A stretch of 64,000 bases of DNA. It comes from Acanthosepion esculentum. Its lineage: Eukaryota; Mollusca; Cephalopoda; Sepiida; Sepiidae. The notes beneath the pieces are model-generated. The model saw nothing but the letters and a program-made list of their open reading frames with translations. It had not been told where the DNA came from and searched no databases. The position numbers were made by a program, and so were the translations under genes. Location of the stretch: NCBI GenBank assembly GCA_964036315.1, contig OZ038517.1, forward strand, positions 56,175,603 through 56,239,602, read 5' to 3'. This document shows positions 32,921 through 45,109 of the stretch, piece by piece; position 1 is the stretch's first letter; each line of letters begins with the position of its first letter.

Positions 32921-33885
32921 ACTTTTGTTTCAAAGATTTATATTGAAGATCTTGGTATTAAATGTGCAGTGATATTAATAACGCGGATTTTTGGTATTTC
33001 ACTATGCTTCAGATTTCATCAATGATGTTTACTAGCGAAGATAATAGAAGACGCCTAAATTCCTACCACTGAAGAAAGAGCAGCATATTTGCTGCACCTT
33101 GAATATCGTGTTAAGGGCATTTTTCCTTCGTTCCTCATTCAGGTGTATATTCCTTCAAGTCAGCCATTAACGACATTAAATTTCTTCTCCTGTTGAAGGA
33201 TGAAAAAAAAAAACAGCTGAACCTGTGGGTCAAGTGTTGACTGCTATTTTTACAATGACATTGCGTTTTGCCTATTCCTCACGTTTTTTGTGGGTTTTTT
33301 TTTCCTCAAAACATAGCATCAGCCCGCAACGTGACTTCAAATACAGAAGAAAGAAAACTGCTTACAAGTTCATTAAATGATCGTCATTTCCTCATGAAAT
33401 TATTATATTTATAAAAAGTGAATGCTTGAAAAATATATATTTTTGCGATTATCTTTGCATGGTCGGAATCGATAAGAATAAGTCTATATTTATACAATCC
33501 ACATATTTTCTTAAGTAATTATTAATCTAATACATAAAGCTAAAAATGATACGTATTTGTACGTGTGCGTGTTTACTCGAAATCTGGAATATTACACACA
33601 CGCACACATATACAAATGAGTGGATTGTCTATCCGTACACGTGTGTACCTGCGTGTATGCAACTATCACGTAAAACTGTCGCAACAAATAAATCCAGTTT
33701 TATTAAGATTTATCGTCTGTTCACTCGAACGGAACATGGCAATGGTAATATTATTCGCTGATTCCTTTTAAGGAGACATCCGGTATGTAATGACCGAGAA
33801 GCCTTTACTAGTGTCGGTTGGCATTTATAAAATCTTTTTACAGGAAAATAAATTCCTCAACTTCATCGTTGTTGCTTTTTTCATT
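32921..33885. other. Unannotated AT-rich sequence
   Basis: No supported feature. The frames at 33546-33771 overlap each other in a CA/TG-rich patch and are not credible genes. Confidence 0.4.
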
Positions 33886-34150
33886 ATATTGCTAAGGTCA
33901 TCCTTCCTAACTTTTTGTTCGGTGTAGTGTGGAATGCCAACATCTTGATTATGTCATTATTTTCCGTTTGAGTTACATGTGATATCCATTTTAATTGTTA
34001 TTGCTGTTTATACTCATCAAGAGATCTGATTTATGTTGTGATTTTGTAGCGTTAGTCCATCGGCTTCGAAGCAGGATGGTCCTCGTTAAGACCTACAGGC
34101 TTTATTCACTGGATGCCATCTTTAACCGTCGATCTGAGAAAGCGATTGTA
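33886..34150 (+). repeat. Interspersed repeat D
   Basis: 'gtagtgtggaatgcca' to 'atgtcattattttccg', then 'ttgtagcgttagtcc', match 61010-61250 (plus) and, in reverse, 57330-57425. Class unknown, no coding sequence. Confidence 0.6.
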
Positions 34151-34527
34151 TACAGCTTATAGGTTAAATATTTCTGGACAGGTTTGTCGCCATGCATGAA
34201 AGTCTCGATTTGACAAGAGTATTTAAGAACTTGACATGTTTTAAGTTAAATGTTTTGCTCTTATAGCAACTTGCTGTGTTGGGCGAAACTAACCGAGAGT
34301 GAGGTTAAAGTGGAAGCAAGGAACACCTCAAGCGACAGGTCCAAAGGGGAGGTAGAGTCCGGGGTTGTTCCCTAGGAGTGAACTTACATGAATCATCCTA
34401 ATTAATTCGGATTTATATCCATCTTCAAGTATCTTCTATATTTGCCCATCTCCGCACTTTTTCTTTAATGGCGACAATTTGAATATTCAGTTTTAAAAAT
34501 CAAATTAAAATTTTTTTCTAATTCATT
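34151..34527. other. Unannotated spacer
   Basis: I recognise nothing here. Confidence 0.35.
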
Positions 34528-34748
34528 TGCTAGTCCTGAGTATGACGATAAACTACATCCGACTGCAAGGCCCCTGATCGGGAGATTGGAGGTTTTGAGG
34601 AGCATGGAACCAATTCTTATTTTCTGTTCTTCCCAGGTTTCCGGGATGATAGCACCTGTTAGGGTCCCATGAAGCCATATATATTTAGATTTCGTCATTA
34701 AATAACCCATATAGGTGTTGATATGCCGCTAAACAAAATCAAATGAAT
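34528..34748 (-). repeat. Interspersed repeat C, minus copy
   Basis: It ends on the plus strand with 'attaaataacccatataggt' and 'ccgctaaacaaaatcaaa', the reverse of the family head. It contains 'gggagattggaggttttgag'. Confidence 0.7.
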
Positions 34749-34849
34749 AAGTTTGCAACTTGTTTTATTTTATAATTTTCATACGTCGTTGATGGCTTTT
34801 ATAATTAAATTGCTTAGTTATTCAACTAAGACCATTTTCTTCCCTGGAT

Positions 34850-35080
34850 GACCTTAGCATTTTGATCACGACTTGCGAAGTACATTTCGTATGTGATTGT
34901 GCGGATGGCGTTAAAATGAAACCGGCAAACTGAGTTCAAATTCCAGGCTAGCTTCCTGCTTTCATCTCCGCAGAAATGCCTTTTGAAAAGGTATAGACCA
35001 GTCTCTTCTCCCACTCCCTAGCCACGGGTTAAATAATAGGATAGATTTGGCCCTATAGCCTATAGCCAGTCTAAAAGAAG
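34850..35080 (+). mobile_element. Probable tRNA-derived SINE, family IV
   Basis: A B-box-like 'gagttcaaattccagg' follows a tRNA-like stretch starting near 34905. The body 'aaaggtatagaccagtctct' through 'cacgggttaaataatagg' to 'ccctatagcc' matches 56030-56180. The A box is degenerate. Confidence 0.55.
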
Positions 35081-35389
35081 CAAAACTTTGAATTACGGAC
35101 TGTGAAAAATTCAACTTCACTATCCTAGCAATTTGTGGTTAATAAAGAAAATATATTAAGACCCATCATCGCCCGCGACCTGAAGTGGAGGTGACATTAA
35201 AAATGTCGCATGAAACTCTACTGATTCTATCAAAATACTTTAATTCCATTACAACACTCACATTAAGACCATTTTACAATGTATTCAAATTTCTCAAAGA
35301 AACGATTGTATAGTGCAAAACAACAAATGAATGGGTCTTGATTCGCCCAACGTCGAGTAATCATTACTAGTAGCTACTAATTAAGTCTC
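35081..35389. other. Unannotated spacer
   Basis: No feature recognised. Confidence 0.35.
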
Positions 35390-35630
35390 TAATTTAGATC
35401 TGATCTTTATTAAAAAGTGTTTTGTAATTAATTATAATACCTATTTATATTGTTTACATTCGGACTAATGTTCTCATTCTATTATAAAATTTCAGCCTAT
35501 GTGCCCTTCAGTCTTCTTCAGGTGTTTTTCGATCTAGTTAATCTTATAAGATTTTCGAATTGAACACTTTATTTAATCAACTGGGATAAATTGTTCCAGT
35601 CTAAAAGTAAATAACTCCTCATGTCAGAAA
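35390..35630 (-). mobile_element. Degenerate SINE, family II
   Basis: The reverse of the family tail is seen: 'atttatattgtttacattcg', 'agtcttcttcaggtg' and 'caactgggataaattgttcc'. Many substitutions show that it is old. The tRNA-like head is not visible. Confidence 0.5.
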
Positions 35631-36300
35631 TTCAAACAGGAAGTATAATACTTTATCATTGAGAATATCTTTTCGCGGTTAACTTGCATTTTTAAAAAAA
35701 AGTTTTATCAGGATCTAACAGATCGCAACATGACTTCACAATTCATATCCTCCAACCACGGTCATTTGATAATCAAATAAAATATTTTAACTGTCAAGCT
35801 TTCCATTTCGTCACCCCAGAATCTTAAGTGTGAACAATTTCTAACAATCTCTTATTTCTCTGTAATCTTTTTCTTCTTATTTAGAAAATTCTCTATTGGC
35901 TTTAATTGAAAAAAAGTCTTTCACTAAGCGATCATTTTAAAATTGCCTGAGGCGCTAAACGAATTAAAAAAAGAAGAAAAGACTGATAATCATATCTCGC
36001 CGTTAATCAGATAAAAGCGCCTTATCTCATTATTTTCTCTCTTCAGCAATAAAGGAAAAAATATTAGCTGTTCTTTATTCTCTATCTTCTACAGTCACTA
36101 AATGGGAAAAGACATTTTTTTATCTTTCTTTCGCTGGTCATTGATGGTAACGAGTTCTGTATACTTTTATCATTGACAGTTCATTTCATCTGCTCCTGAA
36201 GGAAACTCGCTTTTGCTTGTACGACCAGATGCATAACGGACACAGTTTTCAGATCATCTATTAAAGATGTTTGTGTCCTTTTTTTAATTCCTATAACTTC
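35631..36300. other. Unannotated AT-rich sequence
   Basis: No feature recognised. Confidence 0.35.
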
Positions 36301-37870
36301 TTTTTTATGTGCCGTGTCCCGTCATGGGGTAGGCGATCATGGCTCTCCACATCTTCCTGTCCTTTAATAAAGTTTTGTCTGTTATTTCTCCAGAAATCTG
36401 TTCAACTATCCATTTACTCAAGTACCGGGTGTAACAGCAAAATTGTACAAATCGTACACAGTAAAATTGTCCAATTGTTAGATTAATCTTTGAACCAGTG
36501 TATCTTAGAAATGATTAAAGATATCTTACTGGAATTCTCCAAGGTTTTTATAAAACTATTGGACTCTACTTTAAACAATAAGAATGTATTTAGCTCTAAG
36601 TTGAAATGATAATCCTTCTTCAGTTTTCCTCTCTACTGTTCCCTCTTTTTTAAACTTATTCGCTGTTCTCTTGATGGTTCTTGAATGGAATTTGAAGATG
36701 GAAGCCAGGGTAAGAATGTTGGTACCAATAGTGAAGGCCTGAATTATCTTTTTCGTCTCACGATTGCTCAGTTAGGAAGACGTGGGACTGACATAAAACG
36801 ATTTTAACCTGTTATCTTTCTAGCTGAATAACTCAAAGTGTTTTACAGTGATAATTACAAAAGAAAAATGATATCAAGATGGCTAATCGTCTTACCTGAA
36901 AACCCGGAAAAAAGAAACTCAATTAGTTTAGTTTTTTTTTATTAATATTAAACATTTTGTGGGATAGACAATTGTGCCATACTGTAACACGATTTAGACA
37001 ATTTTGCTGTTACACCGAATTTGTTACTTGCTGATTTCTTATATCCTTCTTTCCTTCAATCTGTCTTGTGAATATCAGATTTTCCAAGCCCTCCTTCCTC
37101 ATTATGTGCCCCAGAAATTTCAACTGATTCTTCCTGATATTAAATATAAGTTTCTATTCTGTTTCCATTCTTTCCAAAACCTCGTCGATGCTCACATGTT
37201 CGGTCCATGGTATCCTCAATATCTCGCTGTAGAGCCACATTTCTGTTGATTCAAGTCTCTTCTTCATTTTTGAGTAGATTGTCCAGCATTCGTTGCCATA
37301 CAGGAACGTAAATATCACGTAACAGTTTAATACTCTTTTCTTTGTTTCTAAAGAAATTTTTTTTGTCTCTTAATATTGTTTAGCTTTTGAAATGCATAAC
37401 ACGAGTTCGAATAGAAAACCAAATATAGAGAAATAATTCTGTTTGGTGATGTGCAAAATCGGCACATCGTTGCGCGATCCTTGTTAGAGTAATACCATTC
37501 TTCTTCTATGCTCTACGTCCCTTCAAATCATGTCTCTCTACAATTTTCTCTCATGTTTATCTTAGCAGTTTTTCTTCCTTTACTGAGCACCCCCATTCCG
37601 CCATACATTCACAAAATCTCGTCAAGTAAGTGGCTCGCTTGTTTCTCTATTTTGTCCTAGTGAGGGTTAAGTTTCCAAGGCCTATCATGTGTCGCTTCCT
37701 CCATGGAATTTTCAGTATTCCTGGTTCCTCTTTAAGAAAAAATGTTCAGCAGATAAATATGCAACTTAATCATAATGTGAAGTTTAGCTTCTCATTCAGC
37801 CTCATCATCATATCATCCATTTTCTGCTTGCTACAAAAGCTCTGGGCCCGGTCAAAGGTTAAGTGAAAAA
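36301..37870 (-). pseudogene. LINE RT C-terminal fragments, two copies, one interrupted
   Basis: On the minus strand 37480-37870 encodes pieces such as IPWRKRHMIGLGNLTLTRT and ATYLTRFCECMAEWG. Then 37017-37360 restarts upstream landmarks of the same family in shifting frames, including FLGHIMRK-like and RRGFGKNGNRIET. 36301-36427 ends it with KWIVEQISGEITDKTLL and DRKMWRAMIA. So two partial copies lie head to tail. The second is split by a 589-bp insertion at 36428-37016. Confidence 0.7.
36428..37016. mobile_element. DNA transposon remnant nested in the LINE
   Basis: 'ggtgtaacagcaaaattgt' at 36428 is matched in reverse complement at 36998-37016, with further matches to 'aaatcgt' and 'acagta'. 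The LINE reading resumes on each side. About 36640-36790 (minus) resembles a transposase helix-turn-helix, giving VRRKKIIQAFTIGTN and RTANKFKKEGTVER. No catalytic domain remains. The target-site duplication is unclear. Confidence 0.7.
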
Positions 37871-38527
37871 ACTAATTTTTGCGACATTACATATGTCTGA
37901 TTCTAGTTCCATCGCATAATATTTAAAGGAACATTCCAGTCCAGATTGACAATTTATAGAAATATTAATTGACAATACAAGTATACTCCACCATGAAAAT
38001 AAAAAACCTTCACATTCTTGAGGCCCTCTATATAAGAAAATACAACCAACATTAAATAAGGTTAGTTATGATTATAGCAACAATGTTTTAAAATGTTTAT
38101 AATCGCAATGTTTTTGAAATTTAATTAAAATAATTATAATTATATAAATTAAAGTGGCCCACCTTAGATAAAACTTTAAAAAAACATAACAGCTTTAACA
38201 GTTCATCTTTAAATGAATTATGACGGAGCGCGTTCATTCGAGTTTATAATTATAAGAGTACGTGTTTCATGCACATTTACAAAAAAATAAAAAATTCACA
38301 ACTATAAATTACATAAATTTTTTGTCTTAGCAATTAACCCCTGAAGATGATCTTGGATCAGCTTGAAAGAACTTAGGGTGATAAAATAAATGAAAAAAAA
38401 TACAGCACCTTTCTTAATGAATTTAATATCAACATTAAGAAGTTGATCAGATAATATTAAAATAAAATAAAAAATAAACATAATATATCCAGATCATTCG
38501 ACCAAACATTCTTGAATGAAGATATGC

Positions 38528-38530
<3 letters not shown>
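37871..38530. other. Unannotated AT-rich sequence
   Basis: No supported feature. Confidence 0.35.

Positions 38531-38581
<51 letters not shown>
38531..38581. repeat. (TA)n microsatellite
   Basis: An uninterrupted TA run immediately precedes a GC-richer segment. Confidence 0.95.
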
Positions 38582-38582
<1 letters not shown>

Positions 38583-38870
38583 CACTTTCGCCCCAGCCTC
38601 TCAACCTGCGACGTCTTACTCTCTGGGTTGAGGTGTCTAATCGGTCCTAACCGAACTTAAGGGAGTGGCCGTAGGTCCCCTGAGCATCCGTAGATCATTC
38701 GACCGGCCCACTGGTTTAATCCTGCTTCCTGCCCACGTTGTGTTTGGTTTGATCCAGAAAGCAGAAGTGATGTTCATCCATTCACGGTCGACTGAAGATG
38801 TAGACATGGCTGGAGAGTCTGCGCTAAGAAATTTAGAATGCATTAACAAAAAAATTTAATATCTGCAGAA
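38582..38870. other. GC-richer segment of unknown nature
   Basis: Frames are open on both strands (38637-38849 minus, 38665-38859 plus), but neither resembles a family I know. By analogy with the other TA-bounded segments it may be a repeat. Confidence 0.3.
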
Positions 38871-40464
38871 AGCCGGACAAACAATGATTCAATGGTTGAA
38901 TTGTTAATGTCTTTTATATAGCAGAAAAGATTAGTAGAGAAAAGAAACGGGTTACAGAAAAGAAAAGTATTTGACGTAAAAACTCACACACTGGATTCTA
39001 GACAGAGAGATAGTGTATTGCGATCAACTTGTTGTTAAATCGTCTCAGAACGATATACGACTCTTGCGATATAGATGCATAAGATTTCTGTGCGGGGCTT
39101 AAAGTTTATAGTGGCGTTCCTCCTCAGCAATAGTAACCGTAGAAGTAATATTTGTGGTAGCAGAAGCAGTGGTATTTATATCAACAGTATATGTTAGTGG
39201 ACGTTTCGTTCCAATCTCTGACGTCACTCAACTTTCCACTGTTTCTAGCCTAACTAATTCGTCCAACTAGCCCAGCCGGGCTAATTCTCTTCTCCAGTCT
39301 CGCCAAGAATTTTCTCCCGTCTCTTACTTTCTCAGTATAACTACGCGTTTATATAGAAAAACCCGGCTGGTCATAACCGACCCTTGGCCCTACTACTTCG
39401 CACGCGATTATCACGGGGTTCTGGCTGCTTCAACCAAAATCATGTGAATTCCAAAGTTCCTTAGCTTACTAAGCTCTATTTCAATTTTTAACCGATAAAA
39501 ATTATTTCGACCATTTTTCATTGTCTTCTAATGACCCAGAATACATTGGGTACAACTTCTGCCCTAAAAGTGACACGGTGCGTCTTAGCTGTAAAGATCT
39601 GAACCGGTGTAATTAAACAACGAAGATCGTTGGAACATTTGCCATGAAAATAGCGATAGAATAGCAATCGTCTTGCACCGTTGTGTCTGTGGGGAAAGAG
39701 TTTGCTGGGTGGAAAATAAATCTTCCTTCACAAGTCTGCATAAACATAAAAGATTCGCGCGGTGGACTTAGAAAATCGCTGACAATAAATTATAAATTAA
39801 AGATATAAAAATGGAAATTACTCCAAGTATTAATCTTGGATATTTCGATGCATATTTACACCATCTTCAGAATGTTAGTGGTAGGAGTTTATAAATGAAA
39901 GAAAATATGGCATAAAATCAAATGAATTAAAGCTTTTAAAAAAACTGTATAGAAGTTCAAAATGTGGAGTGTAAAATGATGGTGGGTGAAATGATTTGAA
40001 TAAACGTGGATTTATAAACTTTTATAACATTGTTCATCAAATAGAGATTCCTTTACAAGATTAGATTTTGGAGTCCGTTTTATTTCATTCGCACATGCGC
40101 AATTTATTTTACTTAGGTTCCCTCTCTTCTTTCCTTTATCTCGTACCCCACCTGTCACTCTTCTTTCTTTTTTCTGTGTGTTATTCAACAGAACCAACCA
40201 ATTCTTCCCAGTTTTGCTAGCCAGACGGCACCCCGGCTAACTGATGATAGATGTTCTATGCTTTTCAAGATAAGTGCTCTTCCCCTCAAAATGCACGAAC
40301 GTTCAACAATCACATCTTGCTAAGAAAATGGGGCAAGCACTAAATTTACATTAAATAAAACTTTGGCTAGAAAAAAGTCTTTTATTTTCTTATCTTTTTA
40401 ATCTTTCAATAATTTATTCGCCTTGGTGAGTTTTATAGTAGAAGATGCACCCGAGAAATACATA
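38871..40464. other. Unannotated sequence
   Basis: No gene recognised. The interval 39220-39440 is relatively GC-rich ('cccagccgggctaattctct', 'aaacccggctggtcat') and may be part of a repeat or LTR, but I cannot show paired ends. Confidence 0.35.
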
Positions 40465-41095
40465 ACTATTATTATTTACACTATTTACATTGTTCGGTCT
40501 GCTTTCCTCATCTTTATTGTCATATTCACGATGGAGGGGTAAGGGAGATCACCATCCTCTGTGGGATGAGATTGAAAACATCACTTGAAAATAAGAAAAA
40601 TTAAGGAATCAGCACATATGCCAGGCCGCAAGAATCTCATGAGCCGGCCAAGCATAGAACAAACATGAATGCAATAGGGGGGGACGAGTAATACTGAGAG
40701 TAATAGAAAAACAACAATAACTCAAGTTTTAACATGAGCTCTGCTAAGAAACGGTTACTGGGACATTAGGTTTATAAGTTCCCAAAATCAGTTCACTGAT
40801 GTTCAAAAGGACAAAGGATAAAAGTGTTGGTGACTTGACCAGAGTTGTGAGTTCAATACCTGGACACAGCAGAGGTGAGAGAGTTGAGTTACGAAAGGGA
40901 ATTAACTAAAACTGAGATATCCAGAAAAGGCATGAAACGAGAATAATCTACTCCCGTGGTCTAAACAAAAGGTTCAGTTTGAAATTCCCACGTATACCTA
41001 CAGTCGAAACGTCGTGAATATGACAATAAAGATGAGGACAATAACGTAAATAGTGCAAATAGTTACAATGCTTCATCTCAGAGACAGATAAGTGT
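40465..41095. mobile_element. Two SINE family II pieces in opposite orientation
   Basis: 40465-40535 is a tail on the minus strand ('ctcatctttattgtcatatt'). 40825-41095 is a nearly full plus copy from 'gagttgtgagttcaatacct' to 'gcaaatagttacaatgcttc'. Between them lies unassigned sequence. Confidence 0.7.
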
Positions 41096-41109
41096 TGTTG
41101 TTTTTAACC

Positions 41110-41390
41110 TGAATGGAAGAAAGAGGCGACTTATTGTTATTTTTGTTTCCAATTCTTTAGGAATGGAACAATGACGCGCGCTGGTTTCATTGGATATTTG
41201 TCAAGTTTATCCGCTTTATCCTCTTCTAAAAACCTAAGGTGGACAGTGGGAAATACAGAAAGTTACATAAGAGTAAAGGCGCATGTGGTCAAATTTATAA
41301 TAGGAAAGAAGCAGTTTAAAATTCTAGGACAAATGAGGGAATAAGACTTGGAGAATTTGGGACTCACAGGAAATACTTAATGAAAGAGGG
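41110..41390 (+). pseudogene. Short LINE RT C-terminal relic
   Basis: The plus strand encodes KKQFKILGQMRE then DLENLGLTG, corresponding to RK.LKFLGHIMRKG.LENL.LTG of the LINE at 45936-47190. The rest is too decayed to read. Confidence 0.45.
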
Positions 41391-41462
41391 ACAGAGATAG
41401 ACACGCACATACATATTAGGATTTTCAGTTTTAAAGACTCCTAATGATTTTCCATATACAAC

Positions 41463-41475
41463 AATATATATATAT

Positions 41476-41532
<57 letters not shown>

Positions 41533-41558
41533 TCTCCATATACTACAATATATATATA

Positions 41559-41607
<49 letters not shown>

Positions 41608-41618
41608 TAATGTTCACT

Positions 41619-41664
<46 letters not shown>
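41463..41664. repeat. Three (TA)n blocks in a duplicated context
   Basis: TA runs at 41463-41528, 41550-41607 and 41619-41664 are separated by 'ctccatatactacaat' and 'ctaatgttcactcaat'. Each spacer repeats sequence found just outside the tract ('ccatatacaacaat', 'actaatgttcacccaat'), so the tract grew by segment duplication. Confidence 0.8.
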
Positions 41665-41667
<3 letters not shown>

Positions 41668-42119
41668 AAAATTATATACACTAATGTTCACCCAATACAA
41701 AGTCCAAGACTCATTCAAAGTAGACGGTTAAATAAATAAAAACCCTAAAACGAAACTAGACAGTAATAAGAAAAATTATGCAATTGTATAAACCCTGAAA
41801 ATTTCTCTTTGAATACAAAATTCTGCATAGAATCTGTGGTATACCAATGCACAATCTCATCCATTGAGAATCCAAGATTTTCTACGGAAATGATATTTTC
41901 TTATTCGGTACACATCTAGTAATCGAATAAGTCCAAGATAAGACTGGTAACATTTCTTTGGGAATGTTATTTTTTGTATTCAGTACGCATCTAGTAATCA
42001 AATAAATCCATAAGCACATTTCTAATGAGCAGGCAGTAGGAGTCAATTTATTCAAGACTTGACTTAGTCGGAGATTTTCTGGAAACTGAAAATATATCTT
42101 AAAAATCACACTTAAGCTC
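41665..42119. other. Unannotated sequence with a diverged direct repeat
   Basis: 'cacatctagtaatcgaataa' near 41910 and 'cgcatctagtaatcaaataa' near 41987 mark a direct repeat about 77 bases apart. Confidence 0.5.
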
Positions 42120-42640
42120 CAGTGTTACGGTATTACTGGACAACTGTTTGATTTAATCAAATCATTCCTATCAAATCGTGAAATGAAGGTCGTTTTGAAT
42201 GGGCTCGCTTCCAGGTCATTTCATACGAATGCGGATGGCCCCCAAGGCTCTACCCTGGGTCCTACACTGTTTCTGATCTTCATCAATGATATTCCTGATG
42301 TCATCAATTCTCAAGTACGCATTTACGCTGATGGCCCTACCATTTACTCCTGTCTCAATTCTCAGTCCGCCAGAGCCGACAAAGTTAACCTTGTCGCTGA
42401 TCTTGAAAAGACCTCCAGGAAATAGCTCGTAAATGTTAATGCCTCCAAAACGAAACTACTATCATTCAACCCCCATCGAAAATCTTTCCTACCCGTCATC
42501 AGCATGGCTGATGCTAGACTCATGGAAAGCAATTCACTACGCTTTCTTGACCGCACGTTTTCAACTGTCTTGAGGTGGAATGACTACATCGAATCAATAG
42601 CTGCATCTACTGCAAGGAAACTTTGGTCATAGTGTCATGC
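42120..42640 (+). pseudogene. CR1/jockey-like LINE reverse transcriptase fragment
   Basis: The frame gives QLFDLIKSFLSNREMKVVLN, then GPQGSTLGPTLFLIFINDIP (RT motif B region) and IYADGPTIYSC (42321-42350). The catalytic YADD is YADG, removing the second metal-binding aspartate. VNASKTKLLSFNPHRKSFLP follows after a stop at 42423, then RWNDYIESIAASTARK. The family is the one whose 3' ends lie at 19425, 32469 and 51285. Both ends are truncated. Confidence 0.85.
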
Positions 42641-42732
42641 CATCTGGAGCTTTGAGGACAGGATTCGAACATTGATTTGAGCAAAAGATCACTGACATGA
42701 CCAATCACACTTTGGCTTTAATAAACACATAA
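42641..42732. other. Junction between LINE and gypsy fragments
   Basis: Short unassigned sequence separates two retroelements on opposite strands. Confidence 0.4.
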
Positions 42733-45065
42733 GTGTTAAAGTTAAGTCTGAGAAATCCTTACGAAACTTGCGGTAATCACCCGCCATGTCCCACATCCTC
42801 GCAAACTTCTTACATTGGTTGGGGCTGGATATTGTATATGTCGTACTTTTTATTCAATAGGGATTACTCGACTATACACAACGATATGTCCGAGATATGT
42901 TACTTCGGTCTGACATAATTCTCTCTTCGACAAATTTATATTATCACTAATATAGGATCGATGTTTCCCTTTTCAAAATATAGTTTAATCATATTGATAT
43001 GACACATTTGAATCGATTTCCTGCGATCAGGAGAACTTAAAATGTAATTGAGGTCGCTTGCTTTTCTCGTAATGACCATGACATCGAGCTTTGAGTGGGT
43101 GACTGTCTATAGGTAAAAACACTAACACTTTGTCACCAGCATTAAAACTTCGCTCGACCGCTTCTCGATCGTATCGATTCTTCATTTTTCGCTGAACTGA
43201 CCGAAGATTCTCACGGACCATTTCATTTGCCTCGGTTAGCCGAGTCCGAAATTGAAACACTTAGTTTAATAGATTTTCGTCCTTCGGATCTTCCTGTAAC
43301 CAATTTTCTTTTGCTAATTTCAAATGACCTAATGTCCGAATACTAATTCGAATGAATTGAATCCTAATGATTCTTGAACAGAAAGGAATACCTTCGTCCT
43401 ATTCTTTTTTATGCTCCAAGCAATATGTCCGGATCAGATTTTTTATAGTGGAATGAAATCTCTCCAAGACACTATCGTTGACGAATGTACCTTAACGCAT
43501 AAGTGTAGCAAACCGAATACAGCTGTTCCTTCGAACTTGGAAGCGGTCCTGGCACTAGACCTGGATGTAGTTCGGGTCCGAGTTCCAAGTCAGACCAAGT
43601 CAAGCCAGACGGTTCCGATTGGGGGTGATAGGCGCTAGACTTAATCGAAGTTATACCTAGTTGTCTAACCACTTGTTAAATATTTTCGCGATAAACTTTG
43701 ACCCTTGGTCTACCTGTACAACTCTGAGTAAGCCTACACTAGTGGAAAAGGTGAGAAGGGCTTTTACTATTTTCCGAGCTGAAATTCCTTCAGGATATTG
43801 CTTCCGGGAATCTAGTTGAAGCACACATTGTTAAAAGGTACTGGTTTCCCAAGTTAGTTTTGGCTAAAAGACACGGCTAAAAGGTTCCTCAAATGCGGGA
43901 ATGGGATATAAGGGCGCAATCGGAATTTCCTGTTTAGGCTTTCCTACAACTTGGAAAAACATGGCAAGTCCGACAGTGTTCCAGTACGTCTTTCCGTATT
44001 CCAGTCCAAAAGAAATGTCTCAGAATTATTATCCCAACTTTTATTTATGCCCAGAGGACTGCCAGAGGAGTTTCATGAGCTGTTCTCACTATCTCTTGTC
44101 TATAGGTTTGGGGGATGATGACTGCCCAGTCATCTGAAGCTGGGACATGTGGAGGTCTCCACTTTGTCATAAGCACACTGTTTTTAACGAAGTTTCCGGT
44201 TGAAAGTTCCTCTAACTCCTCCTTCGACAACGCGCAATTAAAAAGCGGAATGATTTCAAGCTCTATCACGAGTTGTCTCCTTGTTTTGAAAACACCCATA
44301 TTACTAACGCTATTCTCTTCCACGAGGCTATCAGAGTGACAATTGTTATCCGTATCGGGATTTAAACAAGTTTGGGACAGATCGATCGTCTCGTCTTTCG
44401 CCCCACAAAATTTCGCTTTCCTTTAGCCTGTGCTTGAGTCACGGCACACGAAGGTAATATACCAGAGTTCTCTTCCTCGATTTTCTCTGTGTCTATCGAA
44501 GTGACTGGATTGTTACCTTCCCACCGGCTAGCTGGTTTCCTAACAACATAGATACGCCTTCCATGGGTAGTCTGGGAACAACTTTAACAACAATGGGTCT
44601 CAACACTAAGACTGACACAAAATCAACTCGATGTAGAGGGGATACTAACGAAATCGTTACTGGTACCCTGGACAATAACAAATTCGCTCGTGACCAAATT
44701 AGACCCACGCAGCAGAGAGCTTTTCAAAATTAGAGACTGAGTAGCTCCCGTGTCTCACAAAACTTTTATGAGTACACTTTTAATAGTATCGCCGACAAGC
44801 GAAATAGATCCATCAGGCATAAATTGCCTATACTCCTCTCTACCATCTTGAATAACAGATATTCTACCCGAAATAACTCGGTTTGAAGAATTTAAACCTT
44901 GGGGTTTATTCTGGCTTAATGACCTGAACTCAATATTTCGTTTTATCCAGCAATTTCATACAATGTGCCTTTGTTACAGTGCTGGTGCATTGCGAGTTTC
45001 CGATCCCATCTATTTACTCGCCGAGATCCTTACGACTGGGAATTACCTCAATGCGAATTTATACC
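42733..45065 (-). pseudogene. Ty3/gypsy LTR-retrotransposon fragment, order PR-IN-RT
   Basis: Read leftward on the minus strand: a protease with DTGATQS (44735-44754) and the flap-side VSMLLGNQLAGGKV (44520-44580). Then FVKNSVLMTKWRPPHVPASD and an H2C2-type region (44045-44230), integrase core pieces including VQVDQGSKFIAKIF (about 43700), and GITSIKSSAYHPQS (about 43630). The integrase C-terminus follows with YDREAVERSFNAGDKVLVF and SIQMCHINMIK (to about 42985). After about 30 bases an RT segment appears, CQTEVTYLGHIV (42880-42915) and PAPTNV. Stops, frameshifts and an in-frame stop just before DTGA disable it. No LTRs were identified. Integrase upstream of RT is the Gmr1-like order. Confidence 0.8.
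43478..43616 (-). mobile_element. Short insertion inside the integrase core
   Basis: About 139 bases separate the codons for AYHPQS from those for LERFHS, which adjoin in active integrases. The inserted sequence contains 'gtctgacttggaactcggac', also found at 45126-45145 beside repeat C. The insert separates the catalytic glutamate from the rest of the domain. Confidence 0.55.
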
Positions 45066-45109
45066 TCTTGAATTTGTATTGGTATTTTTATATGAATTAA
45101 ATGGTTCAA

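Noticed and set aside
39220..39440. Possible LTR
   Set aside because: GC-rich block with inverted CCGGC motifs, but no second copy, primer-binding site or TG...CA ends could be shown.
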